From Rhodoferax lacus (GTDB lineage Bacteria > Pseudomonadota > Gammaproteobacteria > Burkholderiales > Burkholderiaceae_C), in the NCBI RefSeq assembly GCF_003415675.1, contig NZ_QFZK01000002.1, positions 310,001 through 374,000 on the forward strand: a DNA stretch of 64,000 bases, written 5' to 3'. Numbering within the stretch: the first letter of the stretch is position 1; each line of letters begins with the position of its first letter. Shown here piece by piece: positions 1-8,312 of this stretch. A program made the translations under genes and the position numbers. The notes below the pieces were generated by a model that had not been told where the DNA came from, did not search any database, and was given only the letters and a program-made list of their open reading frames with translations.

Positions 1-719
1 AGCATCAACCCATCGCCCAGAAAGCGCCATTGCAGTGCATCGGCAAAATCGGGCAGCACCAAAGCAAGCGGTGCGGTGGGCACCGTGGAGGTTTGGGGGG
101 TGAGGTTGGACAGCCATGCCAGGACAGACGCAATAGCGATGCCAGCCAGAATGGCATAGCCATTCCACTTCCTGCTCCGGCTAACCAGAAACACGCCCAG
201 CAGCCCGGCCAGAAACAAAAAGGCTTCGGCGCCCAGGTGCAAGCCCGGTGCGGAGTTGCCGCCGCCCAGCCCCACCACCCGCAGGGCAGCCATCAGCAAA
301 TACAGGCCGATGGCCATTTGCCCCGTGGCTTTGAGCACCGGCGGCATGCGCCTGAGCGCTGCCTGCAGACCACCGCAGCACGCCAGCGCCAGAAAGGCCA
401 GGCCCGCATAGAACTCCAGTCCCAGAACGGTTTGAAAGGGCACGCCACGGGCCAGCATGGAGGCCACCAGGCTGGCCGGAACAATGCCCGGCCCCACCGC
501 AAACGGCAGCCGGGTGACGCAGGCAAATAGCAATGTGCCCACCGCACAGGCCAGTGCGGTAGCGGCTACCGTGCTCAGGTTGTGGTCCAGCATGGAGGGG
601 ATCAGCATGGTGATGTAGACACTGCTGAGCAAAGTGACAAGGCCGCCGCGCAGGTCGTGGATCCTGTTGGGCAAGCGGGCTGCAAGATTTTGGGTCATGG
701 ATTGAGTGGGGTGGGCCAT
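1..719 (-). CDS. NCS2-family purine/xanthine permease, C-terminus beyond the window
   Basis: Reading the minus strand from an ATG at 719 gives an uninterrupted frame to the window edge (about 239 residues). The protein starts MAHPTQSMTQNLAARLPN and then has GGLVTLLSSVYITMLIP, resembling the first membrane segment of AzgA/GhxP-type NCS2 permeases, followed by alternating hydrophobic helices (TALACAVGTLLFACV, FVPxxx-like VGPGIVPASLV, GLEFYAGLAFLALACCGG). These proteins are inner-membrane proton symporters for purine bases. No stop occurs, so the gene is truncated by the window, not broken. An in-frame ATG at 698 is an alternative start, and neither start has a clear ribosome binding site. The substrate cannot be assigned from this half. 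Confidence 0.75.
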   Translation of the reverse strand, partial: MAHPTQSMTQNLAARLPNRIHDLRGGLVTLLSSVYITMLIPSMLDHNLSTVAATALACAVGTLLFACVTRLPFAVGPGIVPASLVASMLARGVPFQTVLGLEFYAGLAFLALACCGGLQAALRRMPPVLKATGQMAIGLYLLMAALRVVGLGGGNSAPGLHLGAEAFLFLAGLLGVFLVSRSRKWNGYAILAGIAIASVLAWLSNLTPQTSTVPTAPLALVLPDFADALQWRFLGDGLM

Positions 720-1000
720 GCGGCGGCTCAACCACCCATTGGAGTGGCCTGGCGCATGGCAGTGGATAGGGAAGGGGGCTGGTGAACGCGGTGGTTCAGC
801 GTCTGGGGTTCAGTGTGGCGGCTGTTTGGGGTGGCATGGGGCTTGAATGCGTTGTGTCGCTGGGTGCGATTATTGGGCCCAATTTGCCAACCGGGTACGA
901 CTTGAATTGAATGCTACTGAGTGGTATGTAACGCCGAAAATCCAGCTGGCTTTGTGCTGGTTCGGGCCTTACACTGCATGCCAAAACTACAGGGAAACCC

Positions 1001-1858
1001 ATGCATTTAGCTCTTCGATCGCTGGCCGTTGCTTGTTGCGGCGCGCTTGGCGCGGCCGCACTGGCGGCCCAGCCCCCGCTGCACAGCGGCGACTCCCTGG
1101 AGCCCGCGCTGCTGGAGTCCCAGGGCATCTACATGTTCGACGGACTGTTGGCCACGGCCCTGATGTACGGCGTGCAGAACATGGGCCAGGTCAGTGATGC
1201 CGGTCTGAATTTGCTGGGCCCGCATGTGGACTGGAACACCGGGGCCAGGCCCTTTCGCAGCGCGGCCAAGCGGGCCCTGCTGGATGCGCGCCAGGCCTGC
1301 AAGACCCTCCACGAAACCTTTGCCCAGAGGGACTGCCAGAAGGCGCTGGCGCAAGGCTTTTCGGACTATGGGCGCAACGCCAGCCAGGCCCCCTTCATCC
1401 GGGTGGCCTACAAGGGGGTGTTGCACTGGAACGAGAACAGCGAAAGCCTGGACATGGTGAATGCCAATCCGCAGGCGTTTGGCCGCTCCGAAGGCTGTAT
1501 GCCCAATGCCATTTGCGCCTCGGCCGGTGTCTACAACGCGCAGGGCTCGCACAATGTGTTGTGCCTGCATCTGCCGCCCCAATACAGCGACCATATCCAG
1601 GCCGGCCCCCTGCCAGAGCCGCTGGCCCGGACCCTGTCGGGCCAATACGGCAACATCATGGCACTGGGCGCCAGCATGGTGTTTGAAGTGACCAAGCCTG
1701 TGCGTGCGCTGAGCCAGTACCGCCAATGCACCAACCCCTGGTTCAAAGGTGACAGGCTCTGGGCCGAAGGCTGGATCACGCCCAGGGCCATGCTGTTTGG
1801 CGACGCACAAAATGCCGGCTTTGTAGCGACACAGCTCCGCTTTTTGCCCCGACCCTAG
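1001..1858 (+). CDS. Secreted protein of unknown function
   Basis: This 285-residue protein has an N-terminal signal peptide (MHLALRSLAVACCGALGAAALAA, cleavage near residue 23) and no other membrane segment, so it is probably periplasmic or secreted. An AGGGA ribosome binding site lies five bases before the ATG. The mature part has several Cys residues (QACKTL, RDCQKAL, EGCMPNAICAS, NVLCLHL, YRQCTN), which fits disulfide formation in the periplasm. I recognise no domain. It stands alone between the purine permease (divergent) and the regulator of the tungsten enzyme (convergent), so context does not indicate a role. Confidence 0.7.
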   Translation: MHLALRSLAVACCGALGAAALAAQPPLHSGDSLEPALLESQGIYMFDGLLATALMYGVQNMGQVSDAGLNLLGPHVDWNTGARPFRSAAKRALLDARQACKTLHETFAQRDCQKALAQGFSDYGRNASQAPFIRVAYKGVLHWNENSESLDMVNANPQAFGRSEGCMPNAICASAGVYNAQGSHNVLCLHLPPQYSDHIQAGPLPEPLARTLSGQYGNIMALGASMVFEVTKPVRALSQYRQCTNPWFKGDRLWAEGWITPRAMLFGDAQNAGFVATQLRFLPRP

Positions 1859-1944
1859 CCAGGAAAGCACAACGCCATGGGATGGATGGACATCGCTGAT
1901 GCCCACGGCGTGCACAGGCAGTCAACGGTACGCAGGCAGGCGCC

Positions 1945-3066
1945 TTACTGGCGCTGGCGGGCGCCCAGTTTGCGGTACACCGTGGCCCGGCTGATGCCCA
2001 GGGCCAGTGCGGCTTGTGCCACATTGCCGCGGGCCTGCTCCACGGCTTGGTGAATCAGGGCGGTCTCCATGTCCTTGAGTCCTATGCCGCCGGCCAGCAC
2101 ATGGCCCTTGTCAAAACGGGCGGGCATGTTCTCGAAAGCCGGCTGCACCGCCATCGCACTCAGGCTCAGGCCACTCCACAGCGGCAGGTCCAGGGTGTTG
2201 TGGCTGCGCCGTGCCGCGTCAAACAGCATTTGCAGGGGCAGGCCAAAGAGGTCGCTGGCATGCACACGTGCGCTGGTCTGCAGGCCCGACACCATGTGCC
2301 GCGCCACCCGGTTGGCACCCGTCACCCAGCCGTCTGCGTCCAGGCACAGCATGCCGTCGGCATCAGTGCCCAAGGCGTTGCCCGGCCAGTTCAGGCGCAG
2401 CAGCAAGCTGTGCGATTGCGCCAGCACCAGTGCATTGCCAATCTTGCCCGCCACCTGTGTCACCAAGTGACTGAGCTCGGGCCGCTCCATGGCCTCGATG
2501 CCGGTGAGGTCCAGCATGCCTACGCAGTCGCCCGCGGGGCCAAACACCGGGGCTCCGGCGCAGCTGTAGGCAGACGTGTTGGAGAAAAAATGTTCGCCCC
2601 GGTGCAGCCACACCGGCTGCTGCTCGGTGAGTGCCGTGCCAATCGCCGTGGTGCCCACGCGTTGCTCGGACAGGTCGGTGCCGATGCGGGTGATCAGGTC
2701 GGCGCGGCGGTCACTGCGGTCTATGGGGCCGTTCACATCCACCACCACACCGTGCTGGTTGGTCAGGATCACAAAGTAGCCGGTATTGGCAATCGCGCGC
2801 CCCAGGTTTTCCAGCAGGGGCTTGGCGGTTTGCACCAGGTGGCTGTTGCCCTCGCTGGTCTGGCGGCTGTGCGTCTGCGAAATCAGCTCGAACTCGGCCG
2901 CCCTGTTGGGTGCCATGCCGGACAGCAGGCAGCGCTGCCAGGAGCGCGCCACCCAGGGCGGCACCAGGCTGTCCAACTGCTTGCGCTCGCCCAGCAAATC
3001 CTGGCGTGCCAAGGCGATGCTGTCCATGCGGGCGCTGGTGGTTGACGGGGCGTTCACGGTGGGCAT
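1945..3066 (-). CDS. GAF/PAS regulator with Fis-type HTH, AcoR-like but without AAA+ domain
   Basis: The 373-residue protein has the N-terminal architecture of AcoR/DhaR-type activators. RSWQRCLLSGM (about residues 41-51) is the usual entry motif, a GAF domain follows (about 70-220, with GTTAIGTAL and YSCAGAPVFGP), then a PAS-like segment (about 235-320), and last a Fis-type helix-turn-helix (QARGNVAQAALALGISRATV, ending in YRKLG). The AAA+ sigma-54 interaction domain normally found between sensor and HTH (GAFTGA, Walker A) is absent. It therefore cannot drive sigma-54 open-complex formation and probably acts as a sigma-70 activator or repressor. It is transcribed away from the aor operon across a 221-bp intergenic region, so control of aor is the natural inference. 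A second possible start is at 3027. Confidence 0.85.
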   Translation of the reverse strand: MPTVNAPSTTSARMDSIALARQDLLGERKQLDSLVPPWVARSWQRCLLSGMAPNRAAEFELISQTHSRQTSEGNSHLVQTAKPLLENLGRAIANTGYFVILTNQHGVVVDVNGPIDRSDRRADLITRIGTDLSEQRVGTTAIGTALTEQQPVWLHRGEHFFSNTSAYSCAGAPVFGPAGDCVGMLDLTGIEAMERPELSHLVTQVAGKIGNALVLAQSHSLLLRLNWPGNALGTDADGMLCLDADGWVTGANRVARHMVSGLQTSARVHASDLFGLPLQMLFDAARRSHNTLDLPLWSGLSLSAMAVQPAFENMPARFDKGHVLAGGIGLKDMETALIHQAVEQARGNVAQAALALGISRATVYRKLGARQRQ

Positions 3067-3167
3067 GGGTGGGGCTGAAAGTGGGGGTCCGCTGGGCTGT
3101 TGGCCCTGCCGAGGTTACAAGCCCATTGTGTTGCAAATTGAGAAATTCCGGCTTTGCGCAATCCCGA

Positions 3168-3183
3168 CTAGGGTTATCCCTAG
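3168..3183. promoter_or_regulatory. Perfect inverted repeat in the aor/regulator divergent promoter
   Basis: CTAGGG-TTAT-CCCTAG is a perfect 6-bp inverted repeat with a 4-bp centre, between the regulator and aorA. An 8-bp palindrome TTGCGCAA lies just upstream at 3154-3161. Either could be an operator for the divergent Fis-type regulator. Nearby, GGCACGGCACTGC (about 3234-3246) resembles a sigma-54 promoter but has nine instead of ten bases between GG and GC. Confidence 0.4.
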
Positions 3184-3287
3184 ACGGTCTGTGGTCTATC
3201 GCTTCAACAATGCGTAGGCAAATCATTTCATAGGCACGGCACTGCATAGGTTGCAGCCAGGCCTCATGCCCACATACAGGAGTAAGC

Positions 3288-3764
3288 ATGCAAAAGCTGT
3301 TGCATATCAACGCCGACAAGTGCACCGGATGTCTGCAGTGCGAGATGGCCTGTTCTTTCGAGAACTACGGCACCTTCGCTACCGCCAAATCGCGCATCAA
3401 GGTCTTCAATTTCCACGAAACCGGCAAGAAAGTGCCCTACACCTGCACCCAGTGCGACGAAGCCTGGTGCCTGCATGCCTGCCCTGTAGAAGCCATCACC
3501 GTGGACAAAGCCACCGGCGCCAAGGTGGTCAACGAAGCCACCTGCGTGGGCTGCAAGGTCTGCACCATCGCCTGCCCCTTTGGCACCATCAACTACGTGG
3601 AAGAAACCGGCAAGGTGCAGAAGTGCGACCTGTGTGGTGGCGACCCGGCCTGTGCCGATGCCTGCCCCACCAGCGCCATCACCTTCATCGACGCCAACTG
3701 GACGGGCCTGGGCAAGATGGAAGCATGGGCCAACAAGCTGGGCAACCAGCCCTCTGCATCTTAA
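3288..3764 (+). CDS. aorA: Aldehyde oxidoreductase electron-transfer subunit (polyferredoxin)
   Basis: The 158-residue cytoplasmic protein carries four cysteine groups: CTGCLQCEMAC (about 14-24), CTQCDEAWCLHAC (about 53-65), CVGCKVCTIAC (about 86-96) and CDLCGGDPACADAC (about 113-126). That is sixteen Cys, enough for four [4Fe-4S] clusters. The layout is that of DMSO reductase/HybA-type ferredoxin subunits and of the small subunit (AorA) of the Aromatoleum-type tungsten aldehyde oxidoreductase. It would pass electrons between the tungsten subunit and the FAD subunit. An AGGAG site precedes the ATG, and the stop lies 12 bp from aorB, so the two are co-transcribed. The gene symbol follows Aromatoleum usage. 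Confidence 0.9.
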   Translation: MQKLLHINADKCTGCLQCEMACSFENYGTFATAKSRIKVFNFHETGKKVPYTCTQCDEAWCLHACPVEAITVDKATGAKVVNEATCVGCKVCTIACPFGTINYVEETGKVQKCDLCGGDPACADACPTSAITFIDANWTGLGKMEAWANKLGNQPSAS

Positions 3765-3776
3765 GGAGCACCAAAA

Positions 3777-5624
3777 ATGTCTTGGGCAGGAAAAATTCTT
3801 CGCGTTGACTTGACCGCAGGTACCGTCAAGTCCGAACCCCTTAATATGGAATGGGCCCGCGCCTACATCGGCTCGCGCGGCCTGGGCACCAAGTACCTCT
3901 GCGAAGAGGTGGATGCCACCGTGGACCCGCTGTCTGCTGCCAACAAAATCATCTGGGCCACTGGCCCCTTGACCGGCACCATGGCCTCTACGGGCGGACG
4001 CTACACCGTCATCACCAAAAGCCCGCTCACCGGCGCCATTGCCTGCTCCAATTCGGGCGGCTACTGGGGTGCCGAGTTCAAGATGGCCGGCTGGGACATG
4101 GTGATTTTTGAAGGCGCTTCACCCAAGCCCGTGTACCTGTACGTCAACGACGATGTGGCCGAGCTGCGTGATGCCGCCCACCTGTGGGGCAAGAGCGTGT
4201 GGGAGACTGAGACCACCCTCAAGAAAAGCCTGCAAGATCCGCTGACCCGCGTGTCGAGCATCGGCAAGGCCGGTGAAAACGGCGTGCTGTTTGCGGCCGT
4301 GGTGAATGACATGCACCGTGCGGCTGGCCGTTCGGGCGTGGGCACCGTGATGGGTAGCAAAAACCTCAAAGCCATTGCCGTGCGCGGCACCAAGGGCGTG
4401 GGCAACATCAAGAACCCCAAGGCCTTCATGCAGGCCGTCAAGGACAAGAAGAAAATCCTGGCCGAAAACGGTGTCACCGGCCAAGGCCTGCCCATTTACG
4501 GCACCCAGGTGCTGATGAACGTGATCAACGAAGTGGGCGCCTTGCCCACTCGCAACCACCGCGACAGCCAGTTCGAAGGCGCCAAGGATATTTCCGCCGA
4601 AGCCATGGCCACACCGCGCGCCACCGACGGCAAGAAGCACCTGGTCACCAACCAGGCCTGCTTTGGCTGCACCATTGCCTGCGGGCGCATCAGCAAGATG
4701 GACCAGAGCCACTTCACCGTCTCCACCAAGCCGCAGTACTGGGGCGCCAACGGCGGCCTGGAATACGAAGCAGCCTGGGCCCTGGGGGCGGCCAATGGCG
4801 TCAAAGACCTCGAAGCCCTGCAATACGCCAACCTGATCTGCAACGAAGAGGGCATTGACCCCATCAGCTTTGGCGCCACCATCGGTGCGGTCATGGAGCT
4901 GTATGAAATGGGCGTGCTGACCAAGGAGCAGCTGGGCATCGATGCCAAGTTCGGCTCGGCCGAAGCACTGGCCTTTCTGGTGGATGAGACGGTGAACGGC
5001 CGCGGCTTTGGCAAGGAAATCGGCCAGGGCTCCAAGCGCCTGACCGCCAAGTACGGCCACCCCGACCTGAGCATGAGCAGCAAGGGCCAGGAGTTCCCGG
5101 CCTACGACGGTCGCGCCATCCAGGGCATTGGCCTGGCCTATGCCACCTCCAACCGTGGCGGCTGCCACCTGCGCGGCTACACCATTGCGTCCGAGGTGCT
5201 GGGCATTCCGGTCAAGACCGATCCGCTGGAACACGAAGGCAAGCCTGAGCTGGTGAAAGCCTTCCAGGACGCCACCGCTGCGTTCGATTCGTCGGGCTTG
5301 TGCATCTTCACTACCTTTGCCTGGGGCCTGGCCGATCTGGCACCGCAGCTGCAAGGCGCCATCGGCGACGAGTTCACCACCGAAGAGCTGGCCCATATTG
5401 GCGAGCGCATCTGGAACATGGAGCGCGAGTTCAACAACCGTGCCGGCTTCACCGCCAAAGACGACAGCCTGCCCAAGCGCCTGCTGACCGAAGCTGTGAA
5501 CAGCGGCCCGGCCAAGGGCAAGGTCAACATGCTGGCCGAGATGATGCCCAAGTACTACGCCGCCCGCGGCTGGGATTCGGAAGGCCGCCCCACAGCGGAC
5601 ACCCGCGCGCGCCTGGGGCTGTAG
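3777..5624 (+). CDS. aorB: Tungsten-dependent aldehyde:ferredoxin oxidoreductase, catalytic subunit
   Basis: The 615-residue protein is full length for the AOR family (about 600-620). The N-terminus MSWAGKILRVDLTAGTV is the family signature. YIGSRGLGTKYL and GPLTGT follow. The cubane cysteines are visible as C295-x2-C298-x3-C302 (ACFGCTIACGR) plus C509 in FDSSGLC. AOR enzymes bind tungsten through two pyranopterins and oxidise aldehydes to acids, or run in reverse with low-potential electrons. An AAGGAG site lies just before the ATG at 3777. Together with the polyferredoxin and the FAD subunit this is the AorABC type, which also uses NAD and is cytoplasmic. A tungstate transporter lies about 25 kb away in the same window. 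Confidence 0.95.
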   Translation: MSWAGKILRVDLTAGTVKSEPLNMEWARAYIGSRGLGTKYLCEEVDATVDPLSAANKIIWATGPLTGTMASTGGRYTVITKSPLTGAIACSNSGGYWGAEFKMAGWDMVIFEGASPKPVYLYVNDDVAELRDAAHLWGKSVWETETTLKKSLQDPLTRVSSIGKAGENGVLFAAVVNDMHRAAGRSGVGTVMGSKNLKAIAVRGTKGVGNIKNPKAFMQAVKDKKKILAENGVTGQGLPIYGTQVLMNVINEVGALPTRNHRDSQFEGAKDISAEAMATPRATDGKKHLVTNQACFGCTIACGRISKMDQSHFTVSTKPQYWGANGGLEYEAAWALGAANGVKDLEALQYANLICNEEGIDPISFGATIGAVMELYEMGVLTKEQLGIDAKFGSAEALAFLVDETVNGRGFGKEIGQGSKRLTAKYGHPDLSMSSKGQEFPAYDGRAIQGIGLAYATSNRGGCHLRGYTIASEVLGIPVKTDPLEHEGKPELVKAFQDATAAFDSSGLCIFTTFAWGLADLAPQLQGAIGDEFTTEELAHIGERIWNMEREFNNRAGFTAKDDSLPKRLLTEAVNSGPAKGKVNMLAEMMPKYYAARGWDSEGRPTADTRARLGL

Positions 5625-5808
5625 ACCAGCGCGCTGACCGCTGCTGCCCAACGCCACGCGCGCAGCAGCAGCGGCTGGCAGCGGTCGGCAGTGTCTGGCA
5701 CCAGTTGGTGAATGTTGGCAGCAAGCAGCCGCAGACCATTTGCCAACAGTCCCTGTCACAAAGGCGGTCATCCACGGGCCGCCTTTCCTTTTTTCTGGAG
5801 TACACCCC

Positions 5809-7104
5809 ATGACCCACCACTTGATTTTGGGCGCTGGCCCGGCCGGCGTGATTGCCGCGGAAACCATACGCAAACTGGCGCCGCTGGACCGCATCACCAT
5901 CGTCGGTGACGAGCCCGAGCCCAGCTACTCACGCATGGCCATTCCCTATTTGCTGATTGGCAACATCGACGAGCGCGGCACCTACCTGCGCAAGAGCCCC
6001 ACGCACTTTGCCGACCTGAAGATCGAGGTGCTGCAGGCCCAGGTCACGGGCGTGGATGCCAAGGCCAAAACCGTGGCCCTGAACAACGGCCACAGCCTGG
6101 CGTTTGACACGCTCTTGGTGGCCACCGGCTCGCACCCGCTGCACCCGCCCATTGCCGGCATCGACAGCCCCGGTGTGCACACCTGCTGGACGCTGGACGA
6201 TGCGCGCAAGATTGCGGCCCTGGCCACCCAGGGTGCGCGCGTGCTGCAGCTTGGTGCAGGCTTTATCGGCTGCATCATCATGGAAGCGCTGGCAGCCCGT
6301 GGCGTGCAATTGAGTGTGGTGGAAATGGGCGACCGCATGGTGCCCCGCATGATGGGTCCCACCGCCGGCGGCATGATCCGCGACTGGTGCGAGGCCAAGG
6401 GCGTGCAGGTGTTCACCTCCACCAAAGTGGAGTCCATCACCCCGGGCAAGCCGCTGCAAGTGAAGCTGTCCAACGGAACCACCGTAGAGGCCGATCTGGT
6501 GATCAGCGCCGCCGGTGTGCGCCCGGCCATTGGCTACCTCAAGGACTCCGGCATCACCTGTCTCTTGGGTGTGTTGACCGACGAGCATTTGCAGACCAAT
6601 GTGCCCGGCATCTTTGCCGCCGGAGACTGCGCCGAGGCCTTTGACAAGGTCAGCGGCAAAACCATTGTGTCCGCCATCCAGCCCAATGCGGCCGAGCAGG
6701 CCCGCATTGCCGGCGCCAACATGGTCAGCCAGGCGCGCGGCCAGGCCTTGAGCGCCGAGCTCAAGGGTGTCACGCAAATCAATGTGCTCGACACCCTGGG
6801 CCTGATCTCCACCAGCTTTGGCGACTGGCAGGGCCGCCCCGGCGGCGAGCATGTGGAGCTGACCGATATAGCAGCAGGGCGCCACCTGAGCCTGCAGTTC
6901 CAGGGCGATGTGCTGGTGGGCTGCAACAGTGTGGGCTGGACCGAGCATGTGGGCGTGATGCGCGGCTTGGTGGAAGGCCAGGTCAAGTTGGGCGACTGGA
7001 AGGACGTGCTGAAGAAAGACCCCACCAAACTGGTGGAGGCTTACCTGGGTGCGGCTCAGGGGCAACAGGAATGGTCGGGTGCCGATGATGCGCGCAGGCG
7101 CTAG
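5809..7104 (+). CDS. aorC: FAD-dependent NAD(P)H oxidoreductase subunit of the aldehyde oxidoreductase
   Basis: The 431-residue protein starts at ATG 5809, chosen because TCTGGAG lies eight bases upstream and the Rossmann motif begins at once (HHLILGAGPAG). An earlier in-frame ATG at 5740 would add an implausible tail. It is a class I pyridine nucleotide-disulfide oxidoreductase fold: FAD site GAGPAG (about 7-12), LLVATGSHP, a second Rossmann (LQLGAGFIG) for NAD, and the FAD-closing GIFAAGDCAEA. No redox-active CxxC is seen. In the AorABC complex this subunit exchanges electrons with NAD+. The 184-bp gap after aorB is larger than others in the operon, but no terminator is visible there. Confidence 0.85.
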   Translation: MTHHLILGAGPAGVIAAETIRKLAPLDRITIVGDEPEPSYSRMAIPYLLIGNIDERGTYLRKSPTHFADLKIEVLQAQVTGVDAKAKTVALNNGHSLAFDTLLVATGSHPLHPPIAGIDSPGVHTCWTLDDARKIAALATQGARVLQLGAGFIGCIIMEALAARGVQLSVVEMGDRMVPRMMGPTAGGMIRDWCEAKGVQVFTSTKVESITPGKPLQVKLSNGTTVEADLVISAAGVRPAIGYLKDSGITCLLGVLTDEHLQTNVPGIFAAGDCAEAFDKVSGKTIVSAIQPNAAEQARIAGANMVSQARGQALSAELKGVTQINVLDTLGLISTSFGDWQGRPGGEHVELTDIAAGRHLSLQFQGDVLVGCNSVGWTEHVGVMRGLVEGQVKLGDWKDVLKKDPTKLVEAYLGAAQGQQEWSGADDARRR

Positions 7105-7128
7105 CATGCAGGCTCAAACCGTGTGCCT

Positions 7129-7383
7129 ATGAAAATCACCTTCAAGCTGTTTGCTTCCCTCACCGACTTCCTGCCGCAGCAAGCCCGCTACGCCAACCAG
7201 GTCGAGCTGGAGGTGGCACCCGGTGCCACCATTCTGCAGATCATCGAGCCTTTTGGGTTGCCTGAGAAAATGGTGCATCTGGTGCTGATCAACGGCCGCT
7301 ATATCGCGCCCGAGGACCGCGCCACGCTGGCCCTGCAGCCCGGTGACGTGCTGGCCATCTGGCCACCCATTGCAGGCGGCTAG
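7129..7383 (+). CDS. MoaD/ThiS-like ubiquitin-fold sulfur carrier
   Basis: This 84-residue protein has a beta-grasp pattern and ends in PPIAGG. The C-terminal Gly-Gly is the feature that is adenylated and thiocarboxylated in MoaD. PGDVLAIWPPIAGG is a near-exact family signature. A MoaD paralogue inside an AOR operon most likely helps form the dithiolene of the tungsten cofactor, or is a tungsten-specific variant of the molybdopterin synthase small subunit. A GTG at 7123, two codons upstream, is an alternative start. It begins 24 bp after aorC and should be in the same transcript. The partner MoaE is not in the window. Confidence 0.9.
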   Translation: MKITFKLFASLTDFLPQQARYANQVELEVAPGATILQIIEPFGLPEKMVHLVLINGRYIAPEDRATLALQPGDVLAIWPPIAGG

Positions 7384-7384
7384 T

Positions 7385-7506
7385 ATGGCCCCCACGTTCG
7401 CCCACTGCGTGTGGCTCTCTGCCCCCCGAGGGGGCGCGTTTCGCCTTGGGGCGGCCCGGCGGCGAAACATGGCCCCCACGTTCGCCCACTGCGTGTGGCT
7501 CTCTGC
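7385..7506. repeat. 38-bp direct repeat flanking a GC-rich palindromic element
   Basis: Two identical 38-bp copies (7385-7422 and 7469-7506, beginning ATGGCCCCCACGTTCGCCC) flank 46 bp containing CCCCCCGAGGGGGCGC and GGGCGGCCCGGCGGCG. The core matches another element at 50591-50668 in the same orientation. It separates the MoaD-like gene from the next gene. This is a dispersed intergenic repeat, of a type I associate with Comamonadaceae genomes. No coding role is evident here. Confidence 0.8.
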
Positions 7507-7521
7507 GGCCTGAACTTCTTT

Positions 7522-7821
7522 ATGCAATCTGTTTACGAAGAGCGCTTTGAGCGCGATATGGCCTGCACCGAGGCCGACTGGCTGCGCTGGCTGCCCGAGG
7601 CCATTGGCCAGCACCACTGGAAGCGCCAGGAGCGCACCGTGGGTGTGCGCATTGGTGACGGTGCCTTGGGGCTGAAGTGGCAGGTGGCGGAACCGCGTGT
7701 GATTGCGCTGGTGGCTATGCCGCGCCTGGCGGTGAGCTTTCGTTTTGCGGGGGTGGATGATGTGGCCCGCCACGCTTTCATGAAGCGCTTTGATTTGTAT
7801 ATGCAGCGTGGAGGCGGCTAG
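7522..7821 (+). CDS. Small conserved-looking protein at the end of the aor operon, function unknown
   Basis: The 99-residue protein starts at ATG 7522 (MQSVYEERFERDMACTEADW). The longer open frame from 7411 runs through the direct repeat and is rejected as start. No signal peptide, Cys motif or membrane segment is present. It is Trp- and Arg-rich (LRWLPEAIG, HHWKRQERTVGVRIG) and probably a small soluble alpha/beta protein. Its position directly after the MoaD-like gene suggests a role with the tungsten enzyme, for example in assembly, but nothing in the sequence proves that. The 16 bases between the repeat and its ATG hold no clear ribosome binding site. Confidence 0.65.
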   Translation: MQSVYEERFERDMACTEADWLRWLPEAIGQHHWKRQERTVGVRIGDGALGLKWQVAEPRVIALVAMPRLAVSFRFAGVDDVARHAFMKRFDLYMQRGGG

Positions 7822-7843
7822 CTCCTGCTGGTCCCGGCAGGCC

Positions 7844-8182
7844 CTAGGCTTTGGGCAGCACGGCGTACAGCATCATGGGGCTGAGCAGTTCCAGTCCCAC
7901 CAGATACGCGCCTTGTGGTGCATGGGCGGCTTCGGCCCTGGCCTGGCTGCACCAGGCAATGCGGCCAAACACTTCGAGCTTGACATGGCTGTCCTGGTAT
8001 TCCAGCGTGACACCCTCGGACTCCGGCAACTCATGGGTGAGGAAGAAGCTGATTCCCGCGTGTGAAATATCACGCAGGCGTTCCACGGCGATACGCCTGC
8101 CCTGCATCAGCAATGTCACGGCTCCCGGAGGCACCGCGCCCAACTGGATCCGGGGTATGAGTCGTTTTTCCTGGTAGGACAT
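7844..8182 (-). CDS. PilZ-domain c-di-GMP-binding protein
   Basis: The 112-residue single-domain protein shows both PilZ ligand motifs: an RxxxR-type stretch (EKRLIPRIQLG, residues 5-15) and DISHAGISF (about 38-46), matching (D/N)xSxxG. PilZ domains bind c-di-GMP and alter motility, adhesion or polysaccharide production. The gene is convergent with the last gene of the aor operon (22 bp apart) and divergent from the Crp-type regulator. Several GGDEF, EAL and HD-GYP proteins in the window could supply or consume its ligand. It is cytoplasmic and lacks other domains. Confidence 0.88.
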   Translation of the reverse strand: MSYQEKRLIPRIQLGAVPPGAVTLLMQGRRIAVERLRDISHAGISFFLTHELPESEGVTLEYQDSHVKLEVFGRIAWCSQARAEAAHAPQGAYLVGLELLSPMMLYAVLPKA

Positions 8183-8312
8183 GGTGTATATATATGGCTT
8201 ATAAAACCGAATGGCGGAGTCCGTCCCATTTACTGTAAGCTAGTTATGGGAACGGAGGGCTGAAAATGGCCCCGGTCAGGGAAGATTCAAATATAAATTG
8301 GGGCTAGGCTAA

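Noticed and set aside
30..530. Plus-strand open frame of 166 residues at the left edge, and minus-strand frames at 181-735 and 293-547
   Set aside because: All three are His/Arg/Pro-rich shadows. The remaining minus-strand frame (1-719) encodes a clear NCS2 permease and is open to the edge.
3230..3250. Sigma-54 promoter for aorA (GGCACGGCACTGC)
   Set aside because: Spacing between the GG and GC elements is nine bases instead of the strict ten, and the adjacent regulator lacks the AAA+ domain. Kept only as an observation.
7385..7506. CRISPR-like array
   Set aside because: There are only two copies of the 38-bp unit, the spacer is itself a dispersed repeat element, and no cas genes are nearby.
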